Source of the DNA: Opisthorchis felineus
Lineage: Eukaryota; Platyhelminthes; Trematoda; Opisthorchiida; Opisthorchiidae
Reading direction: 5' to 3'
Assembly: GCA_004794785.1 (NCBI GenBank)
Contig: SJOL01007113.1
Coordinates: 1 to 64,000 of the forward strand
Length of the DNA stretch: 64,000 bases
Of the stretch, positions 48,391-61,400 are shown in pieces. Position 1 is the stretch's first letter. Each line of letters starts with the position of its first letter. A program made the position numbers and the translations under genes. The notes below the pieces were generated by a model, which worked only from the letters and a program-made list of their open reading frames with translations, ran no database searches and was not told the DNA's origin.

Positions 48391-49350
48391 TCAGGCCTCT
48401 CTGTTGCGCAAGAAATACGGTCGTGTCCGCTGTTGTTGTACAACCAACGGGTGTTCAGAAGAATTCGACATTTCAGTTTCCGAAGCAGTGGAGTCAGATA
48501 GTTCCCGCTTAATAAATGAATCAGTATTGGGCTGCGACTGCTGTTCTTTGGAAGGTGGAGTGATTTCAAAATCTGCGGAAGACGCCAGGTGAGGTAGAGA
48601 GGCCGTTTCTTCCATACAGTTAGGGTGCCGGACATATGCGTACTCAGGGTTACACTCCAGGAGCTCAGCCTCTTCGACTATGGGGTCGTACTTCGTAGTG
48701 TATTTCGCCGCATCAGAAACCAACCACTGCGCCAATGATGTACCGTTTTCGGATTTCCGATTATGATGAAACATTCGCTCGTGTGGAGTGGCACTGGTGG
48801 TGGTGCACAACAAGAAACGAATCGAATGGAGCGCCTCTTGTAAAACTGTTTCCCAATGTCTGATTTGAAGACCTTTTGATCGTAATGAAAGTGTAATAGC
48901 TTTCCACAAAGTTCCATTTAATCGTTCCACTTGACCGTTCTCCTTTGGGTTGTACGGAGTGGTCCGACTGGCGGCAACGACTTTTCATGAAGAAATCGCT
49001 TAACCTCATCCGAAATGAATGATGAACCGCGATTCGAATGCACAAAAATAGGCAGGCTAAATGTAGCAAAATGCGGCACGAGACATAATATCACCGTAGA
49101 CTGACTTATATCTGGACACGGATAGGCGTATGGAAAACGGGAATACTCGTTTACTATCGTCAGTAGATATTTATTTCGAGTTCTTTGAAGTCAATGCTTA
49201 AACTTTCAAACGTTTGTATGGCTTTGATGAGTGCCCCATAGATGGCTTGAAGAAACGTGGTTTTCACTTCGCACACATGACATTGCTTAATGACAAAGCA
49301 GACGTCCTCTTCGGAGAATGGGAGATTCTTGGCACGAACGAAATGCATCA
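48391..49350 (-). pseudogene. Second Gypsy-like integrase, broken
   Basis: The frame at 48,391-48,930 starts MERLNGTLWKAITLSLRSKG (the E-R-xN region following the catalytic Glu) and continues through SATPHERMFHHNRKS. The zinc-binding N-terminus appears at 49,160-49,348 (MHFVRAKNLPFSEEDVCFV, then KQCHVCEVK). The core between them is out of frame with stops. Confidence 0.7.
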
Positions 49351-49442
49351 GGCGTGTTGCTCCAGGATGGCACAGAGTTGCGTGTAAGCATTTTAGATCT
49401 TGATGAGATGAAGTGTTCGCACAGACACTCCGAGAGAGCGTG

Positions 49443-49952
49443 TCAGTGGCTTTGTTTTTGGGTGCTTGGTTTGTAGGTTACGTCAAAACAAAAGGGCGAT
49501 AACTCTACAAGCCATCGTCGAATTTTGTCATTTTTTGTTATTCCTTTTTGTCGTGTTGAATACATGAACTCAACGGACCGCTGATCGGTTGCAGTCTTGA
49601 AATGGGTCCCGAGTAGGTAATGCTTCCATTTGCGCACTGCTTCGACAACTGCGCACGCTTCTTTCTCAATAACAAAATGATGTTTTTCACTGGCAGACAG
49701 TGTACATGAGAAGAATGCGACCGGTCTGCCATCTTGATTGAGTGTAGCGTAAATCGCAAAATCAGACGCATCAGTTTGGAGTATCAGAGGTATTCTCGGA
49801 TCGATAGTGACCACAGTTGCATCCACCAACTCTTGTTTGAGACTTTCAAACGCTTTCATAACGGACTCAGGGACTGGAAAGGTTGTATTGTGAGTAATTG
49901 GATAGATTTTGTCAGAGAAACGGCTTATCCAACGAGAATAGTACGCGAACAA
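49443..49952 (-). pseudogene. Second Gypsy-like RNase H domain
   Basis: A 169-residue frame: MFAYYSRWISRFSDKIYPIT, LILQTDASDFAIYATLNQDG (catalytic Asp), EKHHFVIEKEACAVVEAVRKW (Glu) and HFKTATDQRSVEFM. It is the best preserved part of this element. Confidence 0.8.
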
Positions 49953-50000
49953 GCCAACTACACGTTGTTGATACTTTATGTCCTTCGGAACGGGCAGCTC

Positions 50001-50590
50001 TTACGAGACCCTGAAACGTTCAGGGTTTGGTCTGATGATACCTTCAGTAATTTCATAGCCATGGAGTCTGAGTTTAGTGGTGGAGATTGTGCTCTTGTCG
50101 TGATTTAACTGAAAGCCGCAATTTTGTGCCACGGCAAGAAAACGCTGGAGATTTCGGTCGTGTTCTTGATTCTTTCCACAAATAGTGACATTATCCACAT
50201 ATGCATATGTTCCGCGCACATTATGTCATCTATAACCCTTTGAAAGCACGGTTACTCCGGACTGTATTCGGCGAAATTGATAAAGATTGTTGCAAGACTC
50301 AAAAGCCGTGTAGATTCTGTCACTTTCTGTAATAGGTATTTGATGATACGCACTTTCAAATCAAGCGTGCTGAGAATACTATATTGGGCTAGATTACTAC
50401 TCATATCCTCAATTCTGGGGAGTGGGTAGGCGTCTAGTCAACAACCATTCGTTTCTTCTGTCGGTCATTTGTCGTGACGAGCACTTGCGCTCTCCATGGA
50501 TACTTTGAGGGTACAGTGATTTGTTGATCGAGTAAAAGCTTTGCTTCAGAAGCAATGAAAATTCCGTCGTCTGCAGAATGTCGTCTTGAC
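50001..50590 (-). pseudogene. Second Gypsy-like reverse transcriptase, YVDN motif
   Basis: Shows YHQIPITESDRIYTAFES and, at 50,190-50,201, Y-V-D-N where Gypsy elements normally have Y-x-D-D, then DKSTISTTKLRLHGYEITEG. Loss of the second catalytic Asp would be expected to inactivate the enzyme. The N-terminal half is broken by stops. Confidence 0.75.
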
Positions 50591-50591
50591 T

Positions 50592-51211
50592 TTATGACAA
50601 TGGGCTTACATCTTGATCAACATGCGCAAACAATATGATGGGTTCTATTTTGGCAGCGATTAGACCGCAAAGCGAGAACGAAGGTTTCTTACCATTGAAG
50701 ATGTCCAGAGATTTGTGAAGTTCAAGAAAATAATGCCCAAGTAGAATATCCGCACAGAGATCACGTAATAGTGAAGACTTGAAAAAGGGTCGCACGCTTT
50801 GTTTATGTCGCAATGTTAAAAAGACAGTGTCCAAGAATGAAGCCTTTGTGCTGGATGGATGTCAAAGTGATCTCAGATGACGACGGTAGCACAGGCCACT
50901 GATTACGACGGACTACACTTTCGGAAATGAAACCTTCTGAACCACCAGTATCAACGAGAGCTCGAAGTGGGACACCATTGGCTTTCACACCGGCGATTGC
51001 TTCTCTGAGACACTCTGGGGCCCGAGCACTGATGCAAGATAGTGCACTTAAAATGGATGAGGTGTTTCTCAGACCAGTTGCAGATCTGCATGCCTTTAAA
51101 AATGTCCCTTCCACAATTTTCGCAGGTCGCTTCTTTAGTGTGGCATTTGTAACGCGGGTGACGAGCATAGTCACAGAAGAAACATGAAGACCCAATACTA
51201 GCAACAGCCAT
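50592..51211 (-). pseudogene. Second Gypsy-like zinc-knuckle and protease region
   Basis: Frames contain a Cys/His cluster (CFFCDYARHPRYKCHTKEA), then PLRALVDTGGSEGFISESVV with the retropepsin D-T-G site, and a following LLRDLCADILLGHYFLELH, the usual protease C-terminal landmark. Frames are shifted relative to each other. Confidence 0.7.
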
Positions 51212-51287
51212 CTGTTCGTGAGATGAGAGAACGTGGAGACCTTGGTACGGTAGTACAGGGGAGTTAATTGTTCTGCAATAACGACTG

Positions 51288-51762
51288 TTACTGTTTTTGC
51301 GTTAGTTCGAGCGATTTTGCATGATCGTAGGCGGTTTTAAAATCCAGCGACTTTTGTTCCAATAGCCTCTGCCAAATAATGTTTGAATATAGTCTACCAA
51401 TAAATGCGTCTTGTAATGCTTCATCGCTATGTTGTTCTGCCCCGACATCGAAGCTTTTGCACAAATTGATCAACACTGTGATCTCCGTCTTGTTTACAAG
51501 TATTCAACAGATGCCGGGCGAATATTTCATTTTTCGGTTGAACGTAAATTTTTCGCAAAGTTGTAATAGTTTAGTCATAATCCTTACAGTGCTTAATGAA
51601 GCTGCAAACACTAGGAGCCACGTAATTGAACAAGGTCTTCAGTTTATCTGGTGAATGAGAAGCAACGGAGTCAAGGAAATTCGCGAAAGTACAAAACCAA
51701 TGCCCCCAGATATCTGCCGAGTCTTGAGTTTTGGGATCGGTATCGAACCGTTCAGGACGCAA
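51288..51762 (-). pseudogene. Second Gypsy-like gag
   Basis: Two frames with Gag-like content: RPERFDTDPKTQDSADIWGH...LFNYVAPSV and SDEALQDAFIGRLYSNIIWQR. The arrangement fits Gag of flatworm Gypsy elements. Confidence 0.6.
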
Positions 51763-51779
51763 GAATCGATTCGTTGTTC

Positions 51780-51977
51780 GATGAAACTTTTTGGATGAAT
51801 AAATTGTTGTATTTGACGAGGAATAGAGCGTGGTGCCAGAGTAGGAATGGAAAAGACTGAGGGCCCAGAATCTGGGCTATATTCATCCAAAACTTCGACA
51901 CCGCGAGTAAAAACGAGAAAAAGTGAATTAGCAACGAACGATGAAACGTTTTGAAAAAACAGAGCAAATTGACAACA
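51780..51977 (-). repeat. Putative 5' LTR of the second Gypsy-like element
   Basis: Partner of 48,150-48,333, about 80% similar by eye over the best 110 bp. It is followed on the minus strand by gag. Confidence 0.6.
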
Positions 51978-52789
51978 TGCTGGCCTCTAATCAAAGGCTT
52001 CAAAAAGATCCAGTTGGATCTTTTAACACGACTGGCAACCTCTTCCGTATGTCACTCTTGTCTAAAAGTTCTTGTTTGTACAGGGGACTTCGGTAGTATC
52101 TTTAATGTTCCTGATTTGTTTGATGGACAGTCTGCCGCGCATTCTGCATTTCATACTATTTCAACCAACATGGTCGCACTTGAACAAGGATTACTATTTT
52201 GTCATGAAAATGATTAGCAACCAAAAATGGTCATGTAAAATGTACGAAACTACTTAGGGGAACATGGGAAACAGTCGTCAGATTACTCGAATTTCGTCAC
52301 GTCTGGCGAGTCATACGATCGATATTTTGACAAAGAACGTATTTGAATGATATTTTTGACGTTCCTTGTTGAGGCGAGACTTCGTATCGATCCCGTGTCC
52401 TCCAATAGTATGATTTACCGGTGAAGCAATAGGAATAATGATTAGTACTTCTTAGACAAATCGTAGTAGCGTGTACCACCTGGCTGTTCGGTCCATAAAG
52501 CCTTACTTAACTTAAGTGACTTCAGGCACCTATTTCATCGGATGCGTGTTTCAGTTGGCGAACAATCCTCACAATGCCGCTATGAAGAACTTACTTATGA
52601 GATGATCGATAACTTCACCTCAGGTCTCTACTAATTATGCAGAAGGACAGAACGACACAAACTATCCGTACTAGATGTCGAGCACTACCAAAATTTATCG
52701 AACGTAATCTTCTCCGATACCTTGCAATTCGTAGATGGTTATGCAAAACCTAGAGATTCAAAATAGCCGCGTAGCGCCAAATGCCCATA
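51978..52789. other. Stretch without supported gene
   Basis: Flank of the second Gypsy-like element. No recognisable feature. Confidence 0.4.
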
Positions 52790-53200
52790 AACCCCCATGG
52801 TAACCTTGATCAAATGCAGTAACCCCCCTTCAAAGTGCCTGTATTCACAAATTTGTATAGGTTCTCCTAAACCTCCGGTAGAAGCTTTTTGTTCTTGAAA
52901 ACACCGTTTGAAGTCCAAGGCAACGCACTGGAGTTCGTGGAACGTTTTAACTACCTTGGAAGTTGTATACGTTGTGGCGCCATCGTGATGAGTGAAGTCA
53001 TTGTGAGAATCCCGAAGGCTAGAACCGCGTTTGCATTGAACTTCAAGGACCGTGTGTAGCATACTACAGTTCGGGGTCGTTATTCAAGCGTGAGAGCAAC
53101 ATACAGGTTTCTTCTTGAATCAGCAGAACTTACACTAAGATAGTTATGCGCTGTGTACTAAAGAACCACCAAAACACTGTCTGCCTAGACACCGCAAACT
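52790..53200 (+). pseudogene. RTE-like reverse transcriptase C-terminal fragment
   Basis: ALEFVERFNYLGSCIRCGAI followed by VIVRIPKARTAFAL parallels EVVERFTYLGRCINPDCSVT...ARICKARVALANL of the copy at 36.0-36.2 kb. Degenerate and frameshifted. Confidence 0.6.
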
Positions 53201-53913
53201 TGCTAGTATGGGTGTAATATTTTGAACTTCGTCTTATTGGCTTTTGAGATTATCCATTTTCGCCTTAAAGTGCTGATATTGGAATGGCTGGCGACGCTCC
53301 CTACTGATCTTTCGTTGCGCTTTTTCACAACCTCACTTTTATATCACATCATAAGCAAGTTCAATCGGCTTTGTCTGACAACTTGTTCGTAAATAATGTG
53401 GACACCACATGGATTAATGAGGATCGAAGCACCTATTCAGTGCTTACTTCTCTAGGTATAACATCTGATCTTGACGCAACCCTTGTTACATCTAGATAAA
53501 TGAGATCACTGCGGCAGTGATGCATCTCAGTTCCCGGAGTAAACCAGGAGCTCTAACTTGTATCCAACGGAATCTGGGAGACTTATTTCGAGCCGAGTAT
53601 TTAGAAGGGTGAGTGGAAGATAAATGTACCTGTTTTTAATGTGTATAGGTTTGGATTTTCTCGCCATCCGTCTGTCCGTACACGCGGTCAAGTTGCTTGC
53701 GAAGTCACAAAATCCACTGGCGTGTGTGAAAAGTACCGAAAGCATGCAGCTAAATTGATCTAGTCGCTAGGTTTTTTGTCCGTCCAACTGAGTTTTGAAT
53801 TTGCTCTGGGACTAGGGGACGGCTGCTCTTCAAACGCTGTAGGAATTCAGGAAGTTCTGTAGCGGGTTCATGGCTGAGGACACGTCGCTCTGGTAAAGGA
53901 TAATAGGGAAGTA

Positions 53914-54378
53914 TAGACGTAATACACTACTAATAAGGTTTTTGAAAACTCTACGACAGCCCACGACCGGTTTCGCCCTTCTTGTGGCTCATCAGGTAGG
54001 CCCAGTCCCCGAGTTTCCATCAACCTTATTTTCTACCTGAACCCAGATTGGACTGATTCCGACAATTACACTCATTTGCAAGTCAACTTGGTTTTCACGG
54101 GAGACTCAACTGAATGCTGCACGAATGCCGCCTCGTGTTTCAGTTGGTACGATATTCGAGATATCGTGATACATGAATGGGCGTAATACACGTAATAAAT
54201 GTAATACGTGTATTACACTATACATGTATCGCGGTATCTCGAATATCGTACCAAATGAAACATGAGGCGGTCTGGTGCAGCACATTCAGTTGCTTAAAAC
54301 GTCATAAATGAGAGATTCAGCTGAGTTCCAGGCGAGTCTCCCGTCAAAACCCAATTGGTGTGCAAATGAGTGTATTTC
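53914..54378. repeat. Foldback-type element with large inverted repeat
   Basis: Left arm 54,067-54,175 and right arm 54,222-54,375 are reverse complements with a deletion of about 50 bp in the left arm. Shared blocks include ACACTCATTTGCA, CGGGAGACTC, CCGCCTCxTGTTTCA and GGTACGATATTCGAGAT. The loop is short and itself palindromic (GTAATACACGTAATA against its complement). To the left lies a CGACCGGTTTCGCCCTTCTTGTGG motif (53,966-53,986 region). A relative is found at 12,990-13,115. Confidence 0.8.
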
Positions 54379-54803
54379 CATAATAGGTAAGTGTTTTTGA
54401 CGCTACAGAGAACCTCAACTGAGTCGATCGTACCACCTGGAGTTTTACAGGTGCGACTTCCGATAACAGGTATTTGTCCACCGCAACCCTATAGCATCAC
54501 ACAGTTTGCTAGCCATTTTTACCGCGGAATAAGTATATATCAGTATAAGTAAGTGTATAAGTATGCGAGTATATACCACAGTAAATATATGCATGCGTTC
54601 ATGTATATCATCGGCAGTCCTTACACTTATTCTGCACGATTTCCGTACCACCAGCAGCATATCTTCAACTTCGAATTCACGAGGTCTCTCTCTGAACCTT
54701 ATTATACAATTTACCCTGGGGCGATTATCGCTTCCAGTTGAAAGTCCACTTTCACTTATCCCGTACGTTTAAGTAATCCCCATTGGCAAATGTGAACCCA
54801 CAT

Positions 54804-54871
54804 ATGGATCTCGAGATGACGCAGATTTCAAATCTCAATCTGCCAAGTTCGAGTCCGCCTGGGACCTCTCA
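54804..54871 (+). CDS. CYB5R4: CYB5R4 candidate exon 1
   Basis: ATG at 54,804, with an in-frame TAA upstream at 54,774. The frame contains [15 protein letters not shown], which resembles the LNVPS-type N-terminus of NCB5OR proteins. A phase-2 end is required to join exon 2. The nearest GT sites giving it (after 54,871, 54,874 or 54,877) are weak donors, so the boundary is tentative. Confidence 0.4.
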
Positions 54872-57800
54872 GTTGTTGTGTCCTAGGAGACTAAGCCTCT
54901 TCCGTGCTTCATTTTTAGACCATGTGCGCCGGAATTACACCGTAGTGGATAGACGACATACTGACTAACATGAAGCTTCTTGGTGGATTCTTGGCTTGGT
55001 TCACATGCATCGGTTCTGCATCCACTTTTGTCGTCATTCCACATAGAGATTTCTTCGCAACTAATTTTATCTAATAACCTTTCAGAGGCATCGGACGATG
55101 GTTGGCGATGACGCAGACTGCAGCGTATCGGCAATTGGTTCCGGGTAACGACACTATTACAGACAGTGAATTGTTTCTTCACAGAAGCCCGGAAGACATG
55201 TGGATGGCACTCCCACAAAACGGTAAACGTAAGTATTCAGCTTTGATGAGCTGTTTTGCTTCCTTAATAGCACATACACTACACAAGACAGATGCGACAA
55301 ACGAGTCGTATTCACTTCCTTTTGTGGGCCACTAAGTTGTTTACCAAATGCAATGGTTTCTGCAGCAGTAATTTTCCTATGTATTGGGGACATAAATTGG
55401 GGAGGACAGTTTTTCCAAGTTCGTCGTAAACACGTGGCCTTGTCTCCCAATTTTCCTAGTTACTTGTCTGTTAGTCCTCGTCCAGGCAGGTAACAACCGC
55501 TAACGCACCAAAGTATTCAAACCTTCGCTCCTAGGTCATGGTTTGATCTCCTTTGAATCATTTGCATTCAGTTTGCAGTTGGACGGAAAGTACTTTCTGG
55601 AGCAGGTGCTCCCGTGACACGTGAGCAGTGTCCCCGGCTGCACTAGGTCAAACATAGATTGCTTATCTTGGTGGTCTGGATAGCTTCAAGCTGCATTTTA
55701 TTTCCAATCGACTTAGAATGAGTATATTCGTGTTTCAACGGAGGATACTACTTAAGAACTGGACGCGTGTTGCGCGTCTTGCCCCGGTTTTCTGTTCATT
55801 GCAGAACATACTTCATGGAGGTTATTCCTGAAGCACTGCGCAGAGTTCTTATAGGTGGTGGTGGGCAGCCTGGTCGAACTAACTGGGGTCTCCTATCTTC
55901 ATGGCCGGTGCCTCACATTATGGGACATTCAGATCCAGGTTTGTCACTGTTTGCTTACTGTTATAAATGACTCCCATACCAGGTACATATGCAGAACTGA
56001 GAGATGTAAGGCTTGAGGCCGCTGTGATCATCACAACTTAGAGTCAAGCAGGCTTCTTCTACAAAATTGTCGCCATGTTTTATCTCAGTTAATTGGAATG
56101 GCCCTGCTCTACTACATCGCTGTCACGCCTTCTATCACTTGCTGTTTACCTGAGCATTAACGCATATGTTACGCATATACTGGTCGTATAAGAAAGTAGC
56201 GTATTGGACTCATGATGCTTTAGTAAATAAAAATAAAAATAAATCGTTCAGCTGTAGCATCCTTTCGGTGCCTAACTGACATGCCACCAAAGGGAAGCAC
56301 AAGGGCTGGGATAATGCCGGGTTGCCCAAGCCTAGACGAAGGAAGTCGAGAGGCAGAGGTCGGGTTCGAACCACGGACCTTCCGGTCAGTAAATTCGCGC
56401 TCTAACCACTGAGCTATCTCACCCCTGGTTCCTTATTAGTCAGAGCTCGAGATAGCTTAGTTTTTAAAGCGCGGAATTACTGATCGGAAGGTCCGTGTTT
56501 CAAACCCAATCCCCGGCTCTCGACTGCCCCTGTTTAGATTTAGGCAACCTGACGGTACCTGGGTCCTTGCGCCTGCTTCGGGTAGCATGGCAGCTAGCCG
56601 CCGAATGGGTGTTACGGCTGAGTGATTATATTATTATCATTGATATATAAGTCAGTGCTACCAGCCCCTGAAGGTATTCATCGATAGCTTTCAAAGATAT
56701 TCAATGGCAGCTTCATCTCTAGCCTGGTGGCATTTCATTGGGCTGATGTTTGGGCACCGAAAGGTACATACTGCCTCCCCAAACCCTACTGAGGGAATGA
56801 CGCAGTTTCCCCTCTACACTTGTTATGTCCTTGCACTTTTGATAATCATCTTTTCCTCAACACTTCACGAAACCCTCCAATACTGTGGTCAAAGAAAAAT
56901 ATAGAAACTAAGCGCTGAGCTGTGTTTCATCCTATTCTTGATTATCGCAATGAGAAAAGACAGTGTTATCATGTCAATTGCAGTTTGCGTCTTCGATGTA
57001 ACCGAGTTTGCCCGATACCACCCCGGAGGAATCGACGTGTTGTTACAAAATGCAGGAACTGATGCAACGGAAGCCTACAGAATGGTAAGTGTCGATTTGT
57101 GAAACAAATAAATGAAGCTTTGGTCCTGCCGCTACCAATCTGTAATTAGCTCAGAGGAAAAAGAAATCCATACAATGATTGAAAATTCCGTCTGAGAAGT
57201 CATCACTCGAGAAACCAGTTAACACGTTCCACTTGATGTGGACTCTGTGATGGAACGATAAGTGGCACCCTATCCTGTCTAAGTGCCAGTTAATCACGCT
57301 GCTGATCAGCCGCTCGTGGCCGAACAGTTAGGTGTTCAAACTACCGGCCAAGAGGTTGCAGGTTCGAAGCACCCTGATGTTTCGTAAGATGTGCACTGCT
57401 GATGATTCCCAGTAAGGATAAAACAGCTGTATGGTGCTCCTCGGTTTTTCGGCACACATCGGCTTCGGTTGGACGAAATATTCATTGAAAATTCTGAAAT
57501 TTCCTGATGCTACCAACAATTTAAGGAGCGTTTGAAGTTTCCTGTAAACTTTGAGACTATCCATATTGGGAACTCATGCCCATAGAAGTCTGTCTCTTTC
57601 TTATGGAACTTGGTAGTCGACTTGCTAATTTTTATCCATATCTCTTACATTTGGGCATGAGAACGAAGAACTGTTCGTTTGAGAATCTCATTAAAAAGTA
57701 AAAAAGTTGTTTGTTGGTGTCCGTTAAGTAGTCCTCCGCTGTATACCGTTTTAATCGTTAGCTGAGCGAACGTTAATGCTTGCTTGGATGGCAGTCTAAA

Positions 57801-58436
57801 CTGCCTACTAAACTAGTTTTCGTGAAGTGCAGTAGAAACCTGGGAATTGAAAAGACCTTACAAACAGGTATTGTGAAAGTCCACTCAGGTTTCTGAAGAT
57901 AACGGATGGACTTTGATAAACTCCATTTGACCAACGCAGCTAAACTCTCGAAAGCAACTGACCCGATCAAGCAGGCCGGTTACTAGCATTGGGTTCTGTC
58001 AAATTGTCTTTACAAACGACCCTAAATGAATCGCTCAAATGCAGTCCATTATGAAGTCCTGGCCTGTCTTCACTGCGTTCATATTAGTGCATGAACAATC
58101 ATGGATAATCACCTCGCGAAGCTTGCACGAAGGTCTAGCAAAAGTGTAGTCACGTGGATAGGTTTTGAGCGCAGGGAACGCTTGGATCCGGAACTTCTGT
58201 CACGTGGTGGGTCAAGTTATGGAGTTGGTCTACAATTCATGTGCTCGAAACATTTCTAAATTGTTTGAAGTAGAAGTGCCCCTAACCAAATTGCTATATT
58301 AAGGCCACCATTCATTTTTACACATCTATAACGCGTCCCAGTCTAAAGTCTTCAAAATCGAAGCTAATCCGTTAATGCAAAATGGAACGAACCTTGTTCT
58401 TATTGTTGCCGGCGATCGGTGATCATTCTCCACTCG

Positions 58437-58479
<43 letters not shown>

Positions 58480-61400
58480 GACAAATGAGTATCGCTCAAA
58501 GAACCTGATATAAGCGTGCCGCCTCGTTTTTGGATTGAAGTGAACATCCATTGTTGACTTGTTCGTTTGACTTTGTGTTCGTTAGTTTGGCTTTCGTATC
58601 GTGCTGCATCTCTTGCGCAGCAATAACTAACCTGAATGAGTCGCATCCGCTCCAGTCTAATAACTACCTTTTAATCGCTCTACGGACAAAACTCTCAGGA
58701 TTTTCTACTGAAAACCGAATTAATGGTTACTGATGAACTTTTCAGTCTTCGTGACTAAATTCATTTGGTACAAAACGCGTTCCACTCAATTTCCTCGATA
58801 TTATCCAACTACAGGCTCACTCGTACGTCAATGTGAACATCATTGAAAAGTGCCGACGGGGATTCCTACGCCGAAGCCAAACTGGTCAAGCTCGCTTTCC
58901 CAACCGTGAGTCCACCGTCCTAGTTTGTGATGCAAACTATCATTAGTGATGCATCCGAGATGATATCGTCTTCACTCCAGTTCAACTAGAAAGATTAGTT
59001 AGATCCTTGCTGTGAACATAACGAAGCGCTCAACTGTGTGCTCTTTTCGGCACATGGCTGCCATGAATGATATATTTTCAGTTTACTTATGTACAAACAG
59101 GGATGTTAGGGAATGACTAGGACCACAGATTTTCACCCGCCTGTGGCGCTTGGCCAACGATGTTTGAATGTGTTTCCAGCAGCTTTTATCACTTTATGAA
59201 AGAGGTTTCCGCATCATCGGGTGCAAACACTCCCGGTACTCAGTACACTGTACCATCTGCAGTTGAGATGTACTCCTGCGTCAGGATTGTGTGATGATGT
59301 GTCAGACCCCATTGTCTGGTCCGCCACGGATGACTGCGTTTTAATGCCAAGCTGGAAGAAGAGACGAGAAAAGATACTCGGATGAGGAAAATACACTCCC
59401 TCAAGCAACGTCTAGAGCCACTAACGTCGAGATGGTCTGTGAACTTTCACTCTATTTTTCACCTTTCGATCAGTACAGCTAGTCCCAGTCGTGTTCCAAA
59501 AATTCTGTCATGCAGGTCGCTCAGTCTGCCATATCGGCCTAGCTTAGTCAAGTCAAGTGGAACCCGTTTAACTTGACCGCCGATCAGTAACTCTGGGATA
59601 GTAGCAAAGGTTGCTGAGATTGTGATATTCCTTCTGGATTAGGGGTCCCAGGCAATCGTTTTGGAAGACAGGGAATGGTCCATATATACTCCTTGACTGC
59701 AGGTATGGAAGAAGAACATCCATACCGCGAAGGGGCGTTTTTTTTTATAAGGGACAGTGCAACACTTCAGTGGTTGCTGTTCTGTTGCCACTTCCTCGTC
59801 AGTTTATTCTAGCTCATTCGATGGCACTTTTTAGTAGCAGAGAGATATCTTTTCTGAGTGTGGATTACCTTTAAATTAAAAAGGAAGCGAATGAAGGACG
59901 TTACAAAAATCCTGGGCGCCGTTGGTGCTTTTCGGCTGGGGCCCACGTGACCCTCCCTGTCAGTGGCATTCATCCTGTCAGTTTCTGTCCAGCTTGCTTG
60001 ACTGAGTGTTGGGGTGTAAGCTCCTCGGGTGTTTGTGATTAGTCAGCTCTAGTTCACCCTGTGATGATGATGATGATGATGATGCACCCCCACACGTATG
60101 TCTTAATTTTTGTATCTGACTCTTCTTTGATGTTATTTGCTTCGTTTATGTCTGACTCTTACGCAAGCAAGTTCTGTACTACATTAGTTACTGCAGTTGC
60201 AGTGAATGAATCCGTCTGTTTGGGTGTTGCCAATTTGGAACTCTCTGAGAGAGTTGCGGCAAGCGGGTTTCTCTTGTGAGTTAACGAACTGTTGTGGCCA
60301 AATCAAGTAGCTCCAAGAGAATACCGATAAATATCATGCACGTGTATGTGATCGACCTGTGCACCGTAGACCTTTTCAGCTGTTCAGCACAGATTGATCA
60401 AGCTTTACACGACAACTTTTTACAATGAGACTTGCAAACGGTAACCCCTACTCGCAATAATCTGAGTAGTGACTCGTACATCCTTTATCTATCTTCTGAC
60501 AAGTGGCGCTAAATTACCTGTGCAGGCGGTTTACCCCCACTGGTGATAAGCTATATTTATCCTATAAATATAGTTTTTAATACTATTCTCGAAGATTGTG
60601 GGTTCGAATCTCTTTGGGCTTTGTATGACTCCCAATTTTGGCGGAACAGGTGTGTGAACAGGCTCCAAACCCTGTTAACTTTCTTTCTGGACCTAAAAAT
60701 TGGAAAGCCGTAATGATACCTCTGCTAATATTTCGCATACCATGAATTCTGAATCTGACAAAGCCAGTGGAGTAATTCCTGTACAGCAGGTTACCTCTGT
60801 ACCGACACCCACATATAGTAGCCGTCGTTGACGATTTGATCTACTCGGTCGTTCACATATGAGCTGATGACTGATGGATTGGGGGGTGGGATAAGTGATA
60901 TCGCTGTCCGACAGCTGCGAGCCGTCGCTTTTTCAGAGGTCCCATTATTGTTGAATCAGTTAGTTAACCTAGCAAAACATTACGATCCTTTCAGATCGTT
61001 CGATTGGATGTATACTGAACTCTAACACAAGAGTATTTTTTCTGAAACGACACGAGTTCTTACTTATTATCCTAGAGGTTATATTCAGAGTTAAAAAGAA
61101 GCAAGATTGCAAGCTCACTCTATAGAAACCTGACTCGTTGAACTTATCGCTTTAAAGGGCACAGTTCGGTTGGATTGTAGCTGAATGCATCTCAAAGTTG
61201 ACACTCCTTGGATTCTACTAATCCATGCAGTCGACCATCTGTCATCTGCCCAATCCCCTAAATGCTTTTCGAGCAAGGGGGTAAGGGATTTTTCTCCGTT
61301 CCGTAAACTTTTCAGACGTCGTGATTGGCTGTTTCCCTGCTCTTGCTTTCCGGCACCCTTTTACACTGTTTTTAATCCTTAGGCCTGATACCGATGCGTA

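Larger units (their letters stand above)
48150..51977 (-). mobile_element. Second Gypsy-like LTR retrotransposon, degenerate
   Basis: Minus-strand order gag (51,288-51,762), zinc-knuckle/protease (50,592-51,211), RT (50,001-50,590), RNase H (49,443-49,952), integrase (48,391-49,350). Similar segments at both ends (about 48,150-48,333 and 51,780-51,977) look like LTRs. The sequence is unrelated at the DNA level to the 374-bp-LTR element, so it is a different family. Confidence 0.75.

Noticed and set aside
55805..55938. Open segment with acceptor TTCATTGCAG and donor CCAG/GTTTGT between CYB5R4 exons 2 and 3
   Set aside because: Its open frame needs phase 2 on entry, while exon 2 ends in phase 1. 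Exon 2 also joins exon 3 directly in frame with the expected b5-domain sequence. No family was recognised for its peptide.
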